The position numbers and the translations under genes were made by a program. The notes under the pieces are model-generated. The model worked only from the letters and a program-made list of their open reading frames with translations. It ran no database searches and was not told the origin of the DNA. This document shows, piece after piece, positions 1 through 5,984 of a stretch of DNA of 9,134 bases. This DNA comes from JBHEPS01 sp046261635 (GTDB taxonomy: Bacteria > Acidobacteriota > Thermoanaerobaculia > Gp7-AA8), in contig JBHEOL010000124.1 in the NCBI GenBank assembly GCA_046261635.1, positions 1-9,134 of the forward strand. The letters run 5' to 3'. How positions within the stretch are numbered: the stretch's first letter is position 1; the number at the start of each line of letters is the position of its first letter.

Positions 1-93
1 GGGCGGGACAACGCCATCTCGACGCCGCCACCTCCTCAACGATGAACCACATCGCCTCGTCGGCGGCGGCGCCGATCTGACGTCGTCCCGCCC
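1..93. repeat. Large imperfect inverted repeat at the left edge
   Basis: The arms at 1-29 and 65-93 match as inverted repeats at 24 of 29 positions. The outermost nine bases (GGGCGGGAC) and innermost seven (CGCCGCC/GGCGGCG) are perfect. The spacer is 35 bases. As RNA it would form a long GC-rich hairpin. There is no T-run on the + side, so it does not look like a simple intrinsic terminator. The arm starts at base 1, so the repeat may extend outside the window. It could be a dispersed intergenic palindrome or the edge of an upstream transcript. No function can be assigned. Confidence 0.5.
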
Positions 94-247
94 GCAACGC
101 GGCCCCTCTGGTTTCTTTCACAGCCTCTGAGGGAGCGCCGCACCGAAGTATCGATCCGCGAGAGACGCGAGCGCGACCGAAGGACCTCAAAATTGCAGGA
201 TCTCGCCACCTGCCCGTTCCCCCGCACCGGCCAACGCGGTCCTGGCA

Positions 248-320
248 TTCGGAGATCCCTCGTTGGCGCGCGGGTTCTCGAATGAGCAAGCTCGTTCCGC
301 TCGCGCCTCCTCAGGATGAC
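248..320. repeat. Probable dispersed intergenic repeat with hairpin
   Basis: Read on the minus strand, this segment runs from a 'GTCATCCTGAGGAGG' block through a hairpin to a 'GAGGGATCTCCGAATGCC' block. The hairpin arms are 280-287 (GAATGAGC) and 290-297 (GCTCGTTC), pairing over 8 bp with one G-T. From memory, similar 'GTCATCCTGAG...GGATCTC' intergenic blocks occur in several environmental phyla. Only one copy is visible here, so repeat status is inferred. Confidence 0.35.
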
Positions 321-329
321 GGTCTCGTG

Positions 330-373
330 CCTTTGCCTTTGCTTTGCCTTCTGCCTTCTGCCTTCTGACTTTG
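330..373. repeat. CCTTTG / CCTTCTG short tandem repeats
   Basis: The block reads two CCTTTG units, one CTTTG, three CCTTCTG units and a closing ACTTTG. The six- and seven-base units are clearly related. It abuts the candidate dispersed repeat to its left and a T7 run at 389-395 to its right. It is low-complexity intergenic DNA and makes the overlapping open frames unlikely to be genes. Confidence 0.85.
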
Positions 374-421
374 TTTCTGAATTCCGGCTTTTTTTCAACA
401 GCTCCGTCGTGCGGGAAGTGA

Positions 422-439
422 GCTCTGGTGCGCCAGAGC
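422..439. repeat. Perfect 7-bp hairpin with TGCG loop
   Basis: GCTCTGG (422-428) and CCAGAGC (433-439) are perfect inverted arms around TGCG, which as RNA (UGCG) fits the UNCG tetraloop family. There is no T-run after it on either strand. It lies about 30 bases before the candidate structured RNA and could be its upstream boundary or part of it. Confidence 0.5.
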
Positions 440-470
440 GTTTCGCTGCCCAGATTCGTGTGCGGGGGGG

Positions 471-711
471 TGTGGAAGGCTGTGGAAAACGGGAGAAATG
501 TTCACAGCGAAAACGCTTGCCTTCCAGCGAGGGGGGACCGAGATTGATGTTCGCCTCGGAACGAATGCTCTATCGCAGATGGTAACGAGTCGAGGCGTTC
601 GGAACGACGCGATAGGTCAGTCCGGAAAATGCAGCGCGAATGCCCCTTTGCGGATGTCAACGCGCTGAGAATGGCTCCGAGGTGCAAAGGATCTCGGGGC
701 CGCTCTTTTTT
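471..711 (+). ncRNA. Candidate structured RNA ending in an intrinsic terminator
   Basis: Several perfect or near-perfect helices follow one another up to a + strand terminator, with no reading frame behind them. Arms 473-480 and 519-526 pair over 8 bp, with an AGCG/CGCT hairpin (506-509/514-517) inside the loop. CGCCTCG 552-558 pairs with 591-597, and CTATCGC 570-576 pairs with 609-615. These two cross each other, as in an H-type pseudoknot. CAGCGCG 632-638 pairs with CGCGCTG 661-667, six bases before the terminator stem at 673. The 5' end is not defined and no promoter was identified. It lacks the hallmark sequences of RNase P RNA and tmRNA, and the SRP-like stretch near 616 does not fold properly. 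Seven-base helices arise by chance in GC-rich DNA, so this is a lead rather than a call. Confidence 0.35.
673..711 (+). terminator. Rho-independent terminator (+ strand)
   Basis: GGCTCCGAG (673-681) pairs with CTCGGGGCC (693-701) over 9 bp with one G-T, leaving an 11-base loop. Six Ts follow at 706-711 after GCTC. The T-run is on the + strand, so transcription arriving from the left ends here. No protein gene precedes it in that direction. This is the main reason to suspect an RNA gene upstream. The 3' arm (693-703) also matches 735-745 as an 11-bp inverted repeat, so an alternative fold exists. Confidence 0.7.
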
Positions 712-730
712 CTAGGTCTCGCCATGACCG

Positions 731-755
731 AAAGGCGGCCCCGAGCGGGCCCGCC
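731..755 (-). terminator. Possible weak terminator after hemH
   Basis: On the minus strand, GGCGGGCCC (755-747) and GGGGCCGCC (742-734) form a 9-bp stem with one mismatch around GCTC, followed by only TTTC. It starts 14 bases after the hemH stop. The position is right for a hemH terminator, but the U-tract is short. Confidence 0.4.
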
Positions 756-769
756 CTTTCACGGCCGCA

Positions 770-1756
770 TCAAGTCCATCCCTGCAGCTCGTGGATCGCG
801 ATCTCTTTCATCGCGCTGAGCCAGGTGCTCCGGTCATTCAGGCAGGGGACCAGGTGAAGCGATTCGCCTCCCCCCTCGGCGAACTGCTCGGCGCCGAGGT
901 TGCCGATCTCGTCGATCGTTTCGAGGCAGTCGGCGGTGAATCCGGGGCAGAGCGCCACGATGCGCTCGACCCCTTCTCCGCCGAGGCGCTTGAGCGTCTC
1001 GTCCGTGTAGGGTTGGAGCCACGGTTCCCGTCCGAATCGCGACTGGAAGGTCACGAGGTAGTCGTCCGCGGACCATCCCATCGTCTTCGCCAGAGCGTTC
1101 GCCGTCGCCGTGCAGTGGGCCGGGTACGGGTCGCCGAGATCGGCATAGCGCTGCGGAATGCCGTGAAAGGAGATCAGGAACTTGTCGGGGGGAACGGGAA
1201 GGCTCACCAGCGAGTCGCGTACGGACTGGGCCAGTGCGGCGATGTACGAGGGGTGATCGTAGTAAGGGGGCACGACTCTGAGCGCCGGAACGAAGCGGCG
1301 CGCGAGCAACTCCCGGAAGGTCTCGTCGTAGGTGGAGCCGGTCGTCGCTGCCGAGTACTGCGGGTACATGGGGAAGAGGAGGATCCGCTCCGCTCCCCAC
1401 GCGAGCAGCGCCTCGATCGCCGATCCCGTCGACGGATTGCCGTAGCGCATGGCCACCTCGGCCTTGACGTCGGCCCCGCTCGCCACGAGCTCTCGCTCGA
1501 GGCTCGAGGCCTGGGCGCGCGCGAGAGTGAGGAGCGGCGAACCGTCGGAGGTCCAGACTTTCCGGTAGAGCGTGGCGGACTGGGCCGGGCGTGTCCGGAG
1601 GATGACCCCCTCGAGGATGGCCTTCCAGACGATCGGGTTGAGATCGACGACGCGGCGGTCGCTGAGGAACTGACGAAGGTAGCGCCGAACCGCGGGAGTG
1701 GTCGGAGAGTCGGGAGTGCCGAGCTGACCGATGAGAATGCCTGTTTTGTGGCTCAT
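770..1756 (-). CDS. hemH: Ferrochelatase
   Basis: A 328-residue class I ferrochelatase, the enzyme that inserts Fe2+ into protoporphyrin IX in the last step of haem synthesis. Visible family features are GILIGQLGTP near the N-terminus (6-15), the RTRPAQSATLY...GSPL stretch (54-75), FPMYPQYSAATTGST (128-142), SFHGIP with the metal-site His (about 198), and DCLETIDEIG with the catalytic Glu (about 279). Length is normal. The frame stays open 41 codons further upstream to 1879, but that part is Pro/Arg-rich and unlike the family, so the ATG at 1754-1756 is chosen. Only a weak GGAA-type SD precedes it. The gene is divergent from hemE with about 215 bp between the starts. It is probably a protohaem rather than a coproporphyrin ferrochelatase, since a true HemN is next door. 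Confidence 0.95.
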   Translation of the reverse strand: MSHKTGILIGQLGTPDSPTTPAVRRYLRQFLSDRRVVDLNPIVWKAILEGVILRTRPAQSATLYRKVWTSDGSPLLTLARAQASSLERELVASGADVKAEVAMRYGNPSTGSAIEALLAWGAERILLFPMYPQYSAATTGSTYDETFRELLARRFVPALRVVPPYYDHPSYIAALAQSVRDSLVSLPVPPDKFLISFHGIPQRYADLGDPYPAHCTATANALAKTMGWSADDYLVTFQSRFGREPWLQPYTDETLKRLGGEGVERIVALCPGFTADCLETIDEIGNLGAEQFAEGGGESLHLVPCLNDRSTWLSAMKEIAIHELQGWT

Positions 1757-1971
1757 GAATGTTCCGGCATCACTACCGTGCGGTCCCCGCGAAAAATCCC
1801 GCTGCAGCCGTTTGCGCTGAAATGCCGGGAGCCGGGGAGGGGTTGGAAGCGGGGAGTGACGGGCTGGAGCGGCGCGCACGACCGGTCCGATTGCCTCCCT
1901 CCCGTGATTCCATACCCTCTGATCTCTTCGAGAGTCCCCTCGAGAATGCCTCGAGCCATCAGGAGCAAATG
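1757..1971. promoter_or_regulatory. hemH/hemE divergent intergenic region
   Basis: This 215-bp space must hold both the hemH and hemEN-Y promoters. No convincing -35/-10 pair is visible on either strand. TCGAG occurs at 1928, 1940 and 1951, about one helical turn apart, just before the hemE SD. CTCGAG is frequent throughout this DNA, including inside genes, so the phasing may be chance. AGGAG at 1961-1965 is the hemE ribosome binding site. It lies 3 bases before the ATG at 1969 and 6 bases before the ATG at 1972, and so favours the second. Confidence 0.5.
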
Positions 1972-3000
1972 ATGTCGTCCGAACGGTTCCAGAACGCCCT
2001 CCGCGGAGTTTCCCAGGCGATCCCGCCCGTGTGGCTCATGCGGCAGGCGGGGCGTTACCACAGCCATTATCAGCAATTGCGGGCGAAGCATTCGTTCATG
2101 GAGCTCTGCCGGGTTCCGGAGCTCGCCGCCGAGGTAGCGCGGGGACCCGTGGCCGAGTTCGATTTCGATCTCGCGATCCTGTTCAGCGATCTGCTTTTCC
2201 CGCTCGAAGCGCTCGGGCTCGACCTGACGTACCCCGACTCCGGCCCGCACCTCGAGCCGAAGCTGGAGAGGTCGCTTCTGGGCAAGCTCCGGTCGACCGA
2301 CGACGCGGTTCCTCACCTCGAGTTCCAGCGGGAGGCGATGCGTCTCACCCGCGAGGTCCTTCCGCCCGGAAAGAGTCTGATCGGCTTCGTCGGGGGACCG
2401 TGGACGCTCTACGTGTACGCGGTCGAGGGAAGTCATCAGGGATCGCTGCGGAAGTCGAAGAGCGACCCGGCCCTTTACCATGATTTCGCGGCGAAGCTGG
2501 TCCCGCTTCTGACCGAGAACATCCGGCTGCAGCTCGAGGGTGGGGCGGAGGCCGTGATGGTCATGGACACGGCGGCGGGCGAGGTTGCGCCGGACTGGTT
2601 CCAGCGCGAATGTCTCCCCTATCTCGTGCGTCTGGGCACATCCTTCCCCGGGCGGGTTGGCTATTATTCGAAAGGATCGCAGCCAGCGCACCTGCGCGAT
2701 CCCCGCCTCGAGGCCTCTCGGTTCGCCGGAATCGGAGTGGACTGGAGGTGGAGTATGGAGGAGGCGCTGTCGATGTTCGGCCGGGGCGGATTCGTCCAGG
2801 GAAACTTCGACCCGACCCTGATGTTCCTCAAGAGTGACGATTTCGAGCGTGAGCTGAGGCTCTGGCTCGAGCCGATGACCATGCTCAGCGCCGAGCAGCG
2901 CCGGGGATGGGTCTGCGGGCTCGGACACGGCGTGCTTCCGCAGACGCCGGAAGCCAATGTCCGGCGGTTCGTGGAGATCGTACGGGAGACTTTTTCATGA
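1972..3000 (+). CDS. hemE: Uroporphyrinogen decarboxylase
   Basis: A 342-residue cytoplasmic enzyme that removes four acetate carboxyls from uroporphyrinogen III to give coproporphyrinogen III. It has the PVWLMRQAGRY signature (19-29) whose arginines hold substrate carboxylates, and the AILFSDLLFPLEALGL block containing the catalytic Asp. It also has GFVGGPWTLYVY, QGNFDP and a C-terminal GLGHGVLPQTP with the conserved His. Length is standard. The frame is open upstream to 1759, but that extension is Arg/Pro-rich and non-homologous. AGGAG at 1961-1965 supports ATG 1972, and the ATG at 1969 would add one Met. It is the first gene of the operon, and its TGA overlaps the hemN ATG (ATGA). Confidence 0.96.
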   Translation: MSSERFQNALRGVSQAIPPVWLMRQAGRYHSHYQQLRAKHSFMELCRVPELAAEVARGPVAEFDFDLAILFSDLLFPLEALGLDLTYPDSGPHLEPKLERSLLGKLRSTDDAVPHLEFQREAMRLTREVLPPGKSLIGFVGGPWTLYVYAVEGSHQGSLRKSKSDPALYHDFAAKLVPLLTENIRLQLEGGAEAVMVMDTAAGEVAPDWFQRECLPYLVRLGTSFPGRVGYYSKGSQPAHLRDPRLEASRFAGIGVDWRWSMEEALSMFGRGGFVQGNFDPTLMFLKSDDFERELRLWLEPMTMLSAEQRRGWVCGLGHGVLPQTPEANVRRFVEIVRETFS

Positions 3001-4376
3001 GCATTTCAGAAAAGCACGTGGCGCAGGGTGACGTGACGAACCTGTTCGACAAATACGACGTTCCGGTCCCTCGCTACACCAGTTATCCGACCGTACCGTT
3101 CTGGACGGACGACCCGACGACCGAGCAGTGGCTCACCGAGCTTCGGAAGGCGGCACGGGATCCCGAGTGCAACTGGGCGATCTACATTCACATCCCCTTC
3201 TGCGAGTCTCTCTGCACGTTCTGCGGTTGCAACAACGTGATCACGACGGATCACGGTCGGGAAGAACCGTACATCGCGATGGTGCTCAAGGAGCTCGAGC
3301 TCTATCTGGCGGCAGTTCCCGAACTGGCTGAACGGCCTCTCCGGCAGCTGCACCTGGGCGGTGGAACTCCGACGTTCATGTCCCCCGAGAATCTGACCTC
3401 GCTACTGCAGCCGGCCCTGGCGAAGCTGAAGGTGCGCAGCGGTGTCTTCGACGCCTCGGCCGAGGTGAATCCCCGAGTGACGACGCCCGAACACCTGCGC
3501 GCGCTGTTCGAGGCCGGGTTCACCCGGGTTTCGATGGGCGTCCAGGATTTCGATCCTCACGTTCAGTACCTGGTCAACCGGGTCCAGCCGTTCGAGATCA
3601 CGCGCGACCTGACGGTAGCCGCGCGCGAGATGGGCTACACCTCGGTCAACTACGATCTCATCTATGGTCTCCCGAAACAGACGAAGCAGTCGATGCGCAG
3701 AACGGCGGAGCTGACCGTTCAGCTTCGGCCCGACCGGATCGCGCTCTACAGCTTCGCCAAGGTTCCCTGGATCAAGCCTGCGCAAAGGCTTTTCAAGGAC
3801 GAGGATCTTCCCGAGGGTCCGGACAAGCGCGAGCTGTACGAGATCGCGCGCGAGATTTTCCTCGAGGCCGGCTACGTCGAGATCGGCATGGATCACTTCG
3901 CACTCGCCCACGATCCGCTCAGCCAGTCCCAGGTCACGGGTGAGATCCACCGGAACTTCATGGGATACACCGAGTTCAGAACCCAGGTCCTTCTCGGCCT
4001 CGGTGTGAGCGCCATCTCCGAGAGCCCCACTTGCTTCCATCAAAACCGCAAGAAGGTGAATGAATGGGACAAGGATCTCCAGGCGGGGCGCATCCCCACA
4101 TATCGCGGCCATCTGCTCAATGAAGAGGACCGCCACCAGCGCCAGCAGATCCTCGCGTTCATGACCAAGCTGCGCGTGGATCTCGATCCCGAGCAGGTGG
4201 AGGAGGCGAAGGAGTTTCTCGCTCCCATGGTCGAGGACGGGCTGGTAGAATTCTCCGGACGCGAGCTGCGGCTTCTCGAGAAGGGGAAGCCGTTCCTGCG
4301 CAACGCGACCGTCTTTTTCGATCGGCGTCTGCGCTCGGCCGAGCCGCGAACCCAGATCTTCTCGATGTCCATATGA
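2997..4376 (+). CDS. hemN: Oxygen-independent coproporphyrinogen III dehydrogenase
   Basis: A 459-residue radical-SAM enzyme that oxidatively decarboxylates coproporphyrinogen III to protoporphyrinogen IX without O2. The cluster motif is CESLCTFCGC (Cys 69, 73, 76 plus Cys 78), preceded by YIHIPFC. GGGTPTF (121-127) is the SAM-contact glycine motif. The N-terminal VPRYTSYPT (24-32) and the C-terminal HFALAHDPL...RNFMGYTEF region mark a true HemN rather than the HemW haem chaperone. Length matches bacterial HemN (about 455-460). The start is ATG 2997, sharing ATGA with the hemE stop, with GGGAG at 2984-2988 eight bases upstream. Translational coupling to hemE is likely. Its 3' end overlaps hemY in the same way. 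Confidence 0.96.
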   Translation: MSISEKHVAQGDVTNLFDKYDVPVPRYTSYPTVPFWTDDPTTEQWLTELRKAARDPECNWAIYIHIPFCESLCTFCGCNNVITTDHGREEPYIAMVLKELELYLAAVPELAERPLRQLHLGGGTPTFMSPENLTSLLQPALAKLKVRSGVFDASAEVNPRVTTPEHLRALFEAGFTRVSMGVQDFDPHVQYLVNRVQPFEITRDLTVAAREMGYTSVNYDLIYGLPKQTKQSMRRTAELTVQLRPDRIALYSFAKVPWIKPAQRLFKDEDLPEGPDKRELYEIAREIFLEAGYVEIGMDHFALAHDPLSQSQVTGEIHRNFMGYTEFRTQVLLGLGVSAISESPTCFHQNRKKVNEWDKDLQAGRIPTYRGHLLNEEDRHQRQQILAFMTKLRVDLDPEQVEEAKEFLAPMVEDGLVEFSGRELRLLEKGKPFLRNATVFFDRRLRSAEPRTQIFSMSI

Positions 4377-5575
4377 AACGTGTCACGATCGTCGGCGGTG
4401 GCTTCTCGGGACTCGCGACGGCGTATTTTCTCGCCAGCGAGAGCATCCCCGTGACTCTCGTCGAGAAACAGCCGCGCCTGGGTGGCCTCATCGACACCCT
4501 GAAGACTCCGGAAGGAATCGTCGAAACCGCGGCGAGCGGGATCCGCAACTCGAGACGGCTCGAGCAGCTCTGTGGTGAGCTCGGCGTTCCGCTCGTCGGC
4601 ACGCGCCGCGAGAGCCGGCGACGCTTTCTGTTCCGCGACGGCAAGCCGAGGCAGTGGCCACTCACGGCCGGAGAATCGCTCGGCTTCGCCGGCCGCCTTG
4701 CCGGCAACCTCGCAGTCGGCCGGTTCCGCCCGAGGCCCGGCGAGACGATCGAGACGTGGGGCCGCCGCGTTCTCGGCGCCCCTGCCACCAGGCAGATCCT
4801 CGGGGCAGCGCTGCAGGGAATCTACGCCGGGGACCCCGCGCAATTGAGCGCGAACCTGATTTTCGGCAAGAAGGAAAAGCCGGCGAAACCCGAGAAGACC
4901 AAGGGACTCGTCGCGCCACCCGAGGGACTTGCGCAGCTCACCGCCGCCATGGGCGATGGGATCCGGCAGCTAGGAGGCGAGATTCGCCTCGGAGCCAGCG
5001 TCGACACGCTGGACGGCGGTCCGGTGATCATCTGCACATCGGCGAGAGACGCCGCGGCGCTCCTGCGCGAGCGCGCTCCCAAGGCTGCGGCTGCGATCGG
5101 CTCGATCGAGATGGTCCCCCTTCTCCGCGTCACGGCCTTCTACCCGGAAAGCGAGAACACCGTGCAGGGTTTCGGCACCCTCTTTCCGCGGGAGGAAGGG
5201 GTCAGAGCGCTCGGGGTGCTTTTCAACACCAATATTTTTTCGGATCGGGGAGAGGGGCATTCCGAGAGCTGGATCTACGGCGGGGCGCAGGACCGCGAGA
5301 TCCTCGAGTACGACGATGCGCAGCTGTTCGCCGTCCTCGGAAAGGACCGCGCCCGCCTCTATGGACGGCGCTCGGATCCGGTTGCCCTTTACCCCCAGCG
5401 CTGGAAGGTCGGGTTGCCGCATTACGATCTCGGCCTCGAAACCCTCATCCGCCGCGGCATCGAGCTTCCGAAGGACGTCTTCCTCGCCGGTAATTACCTC
5501 CGTGTCATCGATCTTCCCATGCTTCTCGACCAGGCGTGGAAGACCGCATCGGACGTTCGCGCCTCGTTGAGCTGA
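4373..5575 (+). CDS. hemY: FAD-dependent protoporphyrinogen oxidase (HemY type)
   Basis: A 400-residue flavoprotein that oxidises protoporphyrinogen IX to protoporphyrin IX using O2, the substrate step before HemH. In databases this family is also labelled hemG. Visible parts are the N-terminal dinucleotide-binding motif IVGGGFSGLATAYFLA with LVEKQPRLGG (6-38), the GIYAGDPAQLS block (149-159) typical of the family, and a C-terminal LAGNYLRVIDLP FAD-contact segment (371-382). It is shorter than the usual 440-480 residues. The loss seems spread between about residues 160 and 350 and is not a break, since both ends are intact. The ATG overlaps the hemN TGA (ATGA) and has no SD of its own, so translation probably depends on coupling. 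It could act on coproporphyrinogen III in a different pathway, but the adjacent hemN argues for the protoporphyrin route. Confidence 0.88.
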   Translation: MKRVTIVGGGFSGLATAYFLASESIPVTLVEKQPRLGGLIDTLKTPEGIVETAASGIRNSRRLEQLCGELGVPLVGTRRESRRRFLFRDGKPRQWPLTAGESLGFAGRLAGNLAVGRFRPRPGETIETWGRRVLGAPATRQILGAALQGIYAGDPAQLSANLIFGKKEKPAKPEKTKGLVAPPEGLAQLTAAMGDGIRQLGGEIRLGASVDTLDGGPVIICTSARDAAALLRERAPKAAAAIGSIEMVPLLRVTAFYPESENTVQGFGTLFPREEGVRALGVLFNTNIFSDRGEGHSESWIYGGAQDREILEYDDAQLFAVLGKDRARLYGRRSDPVALYPQRWKVGLPHYDLGLETLIRRGIELPKDVFLAGNYLRVIDLPMLLDQAWKTASDVRASLS

Positions 5576-5595
5576 CACCCGCCCGTCGGATGAAG

Positions 5596-5620
5596 AAAAG
5601 CCCGCCGGTGGCGGGCTTTT
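5596..5620. terminator. Bidirectional intrinsic terminator after the haem operon
   Basis: AAAAGCCCGCC (5596-5606) and GGCGGGCTTTT (5610-5620) are perfect 11-base inverted arms around GGT. The seven GC pairs are flanked by A4 and T4, so it can work on both strands. It lies 21 bases after the hemY stop on + and 22 bases after the small acidic gene on minus, serving two convergent units. Confidence 0.9.
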
Positions 5621-5641
5621 CCATTCGCGTCGAAGCCCCGG

Positions 5642-5803
5642 TCAGATGGCCGGCTCTTCCTCGCCTTCCACGGCTTCGCGCTGCGCGGCGGGCTGGCGGA
5701 GCGGATCGCGACGCCGGTCGCTTTCGTCCTCGTCATTTTCCCAGGGATCGAACGGCACATCCTCCGCGTTGGGAGTCGTGACTTCATCGTCGTTTCGAGC
5801 CAA
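5642..5803 (-). CDS. Small very acidic protein, TTG start, unknown function
   Basis: A 53-residue protein (start read as Met), not recognised. It carries about 18 Asp/Glu against 6 Arg, with the acidic core DVPFDPWENDEDESD near residues 15-29 and an acidic C-terminus VEGEEEPAI. It has no signal peptide, membrane segment or cysteine and is probably cytoplasmic and largely disordered. The frame is open to an ATG at 5867-5869, but that ATG has no SD. A perfect AGGAGG sits 5 bases before the TTG at 5803, so TTG is chosen. It is a single-gene unit ending at the bidirectional terminator. The order perfect SD, short frame, terminator is the main evidence that it is real. Such charge could suit a nucleic-acid mimic or an assembly partner, but there is no direct sign of either. 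Confidence 0.6.
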   Translation of the reverse strand: MARNDDEVTTPNAEDVPFDPWENDEDESDRRRDPLRQPAAQREAVEGEEEPAI

Positions 5804-5984
5804 GATTTCCTCCTCTCTTGCTGCCCTTCTCTTTGCAAGCGGCGTGCTGTTCTGGAACCGGGAATCCATCAGTTTCGGTTTGGTGGTGATTCTCCGCTGC
5901 TCCCGACCGGTATTTTGGATCTGCGGGTATTTTTGGGGCCTGTTCGCAGACGTCTGTCAAAAGCCCTTTTCTGGAGGTTGTTGG
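5804..5984. promoter_or_regulatory. Divergent region between small acidic gene and pilT remnant
   Basis: This 181-base space holds the promoters of two divergent units. A related pair GGTATTTTGG and GGTATTTTTGG lies near 5909-5936 and may be part of a control site. A clean -35/-10 pair or a -24/-12 sigma-54 site could not be established. GGAGG at 5973-5977 is the SD of the pilT start, 7 bases before its ATG. Confidence 0.35.
5809..5814 (-). promoter_or_regulatory. Perfect AGGAGG ribosome binding site deciding a TTG start
   Basis: On the minus strand AGGAGG is followed by AAATC and then TTG (5803-5801). The 5-base spacing is functional. It moves the start of the small acidic gene 22 codons inward from the first ATG. 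Confidence 0.7.

Larger units (their letters stand above)
94..769. other. Region without a supported protein gene
   Basis: No reading frame here looks like a gene. The frames open in 36-398 (minus) and 316-585 (plus) translate low-complexity repeat sequence, are rich in Arg/Ser, and lack a ribosome binding site. Two weak possibilities exist at the very left edge. One is a + frame ending with TGA at 78-80, which could be the last 25 codons of an upstream gene. The other is a minus frame readable from about 146 leftward (GTG near 123, ATG at 57) and running off the window. Neither is recognised. The rest holds the repeats, hairpins, candidate RNA and terminators listed separately. Confidence 0.6.

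Noticed and set aside
36..398. 120-codon minus-strand frame at the left edge
   Set aside because: Its first part is just the translated CCTTCTG/CCTTTG repeat, the rest is Arg-rich, and there is no SD.
611..640. SRP RNA-like stretch GGTCAG..CCGGAA..GCAGC
   Set aside because: The order resembles the 4.5S RNA tip, but the GGAA would be closed by C-A and no stem forms beneath it, so the conserved domain IV fold is absent.
1757..1879. 41-residue N-terminal extension of HemH
   Set aside because: Pro/Arg-rich and unlike ferrochelatases. The family N-terminus begins at the Met at 1756.
1759..1971. 71-residue N-terminal extension of HemE
   Set aside because: No homology and no SD at its start. AGGAG at 1961-1965 sets the start at 1972.
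791..1972. 393-codon open frame on the + strand across hemH
   Set aside because: It lies antisense to a certain ferrochelatase gene, is Arg/Gly/Glu-rich with no family likeness, and is explained by high GC in the third codon positions.
5804..5869. ATG-started longer form of the small acidic protein
   Set aside because: No SD before ATG 5869, whereas a perfect SD precedes the TTG at 5803.
5646..5984. Upstream part of a + strand frame reaching the pilT start
   Set aside because: It is the complement of the small acidic gene. Translation clearly begins at ATG 5985 with its own GGAGG.
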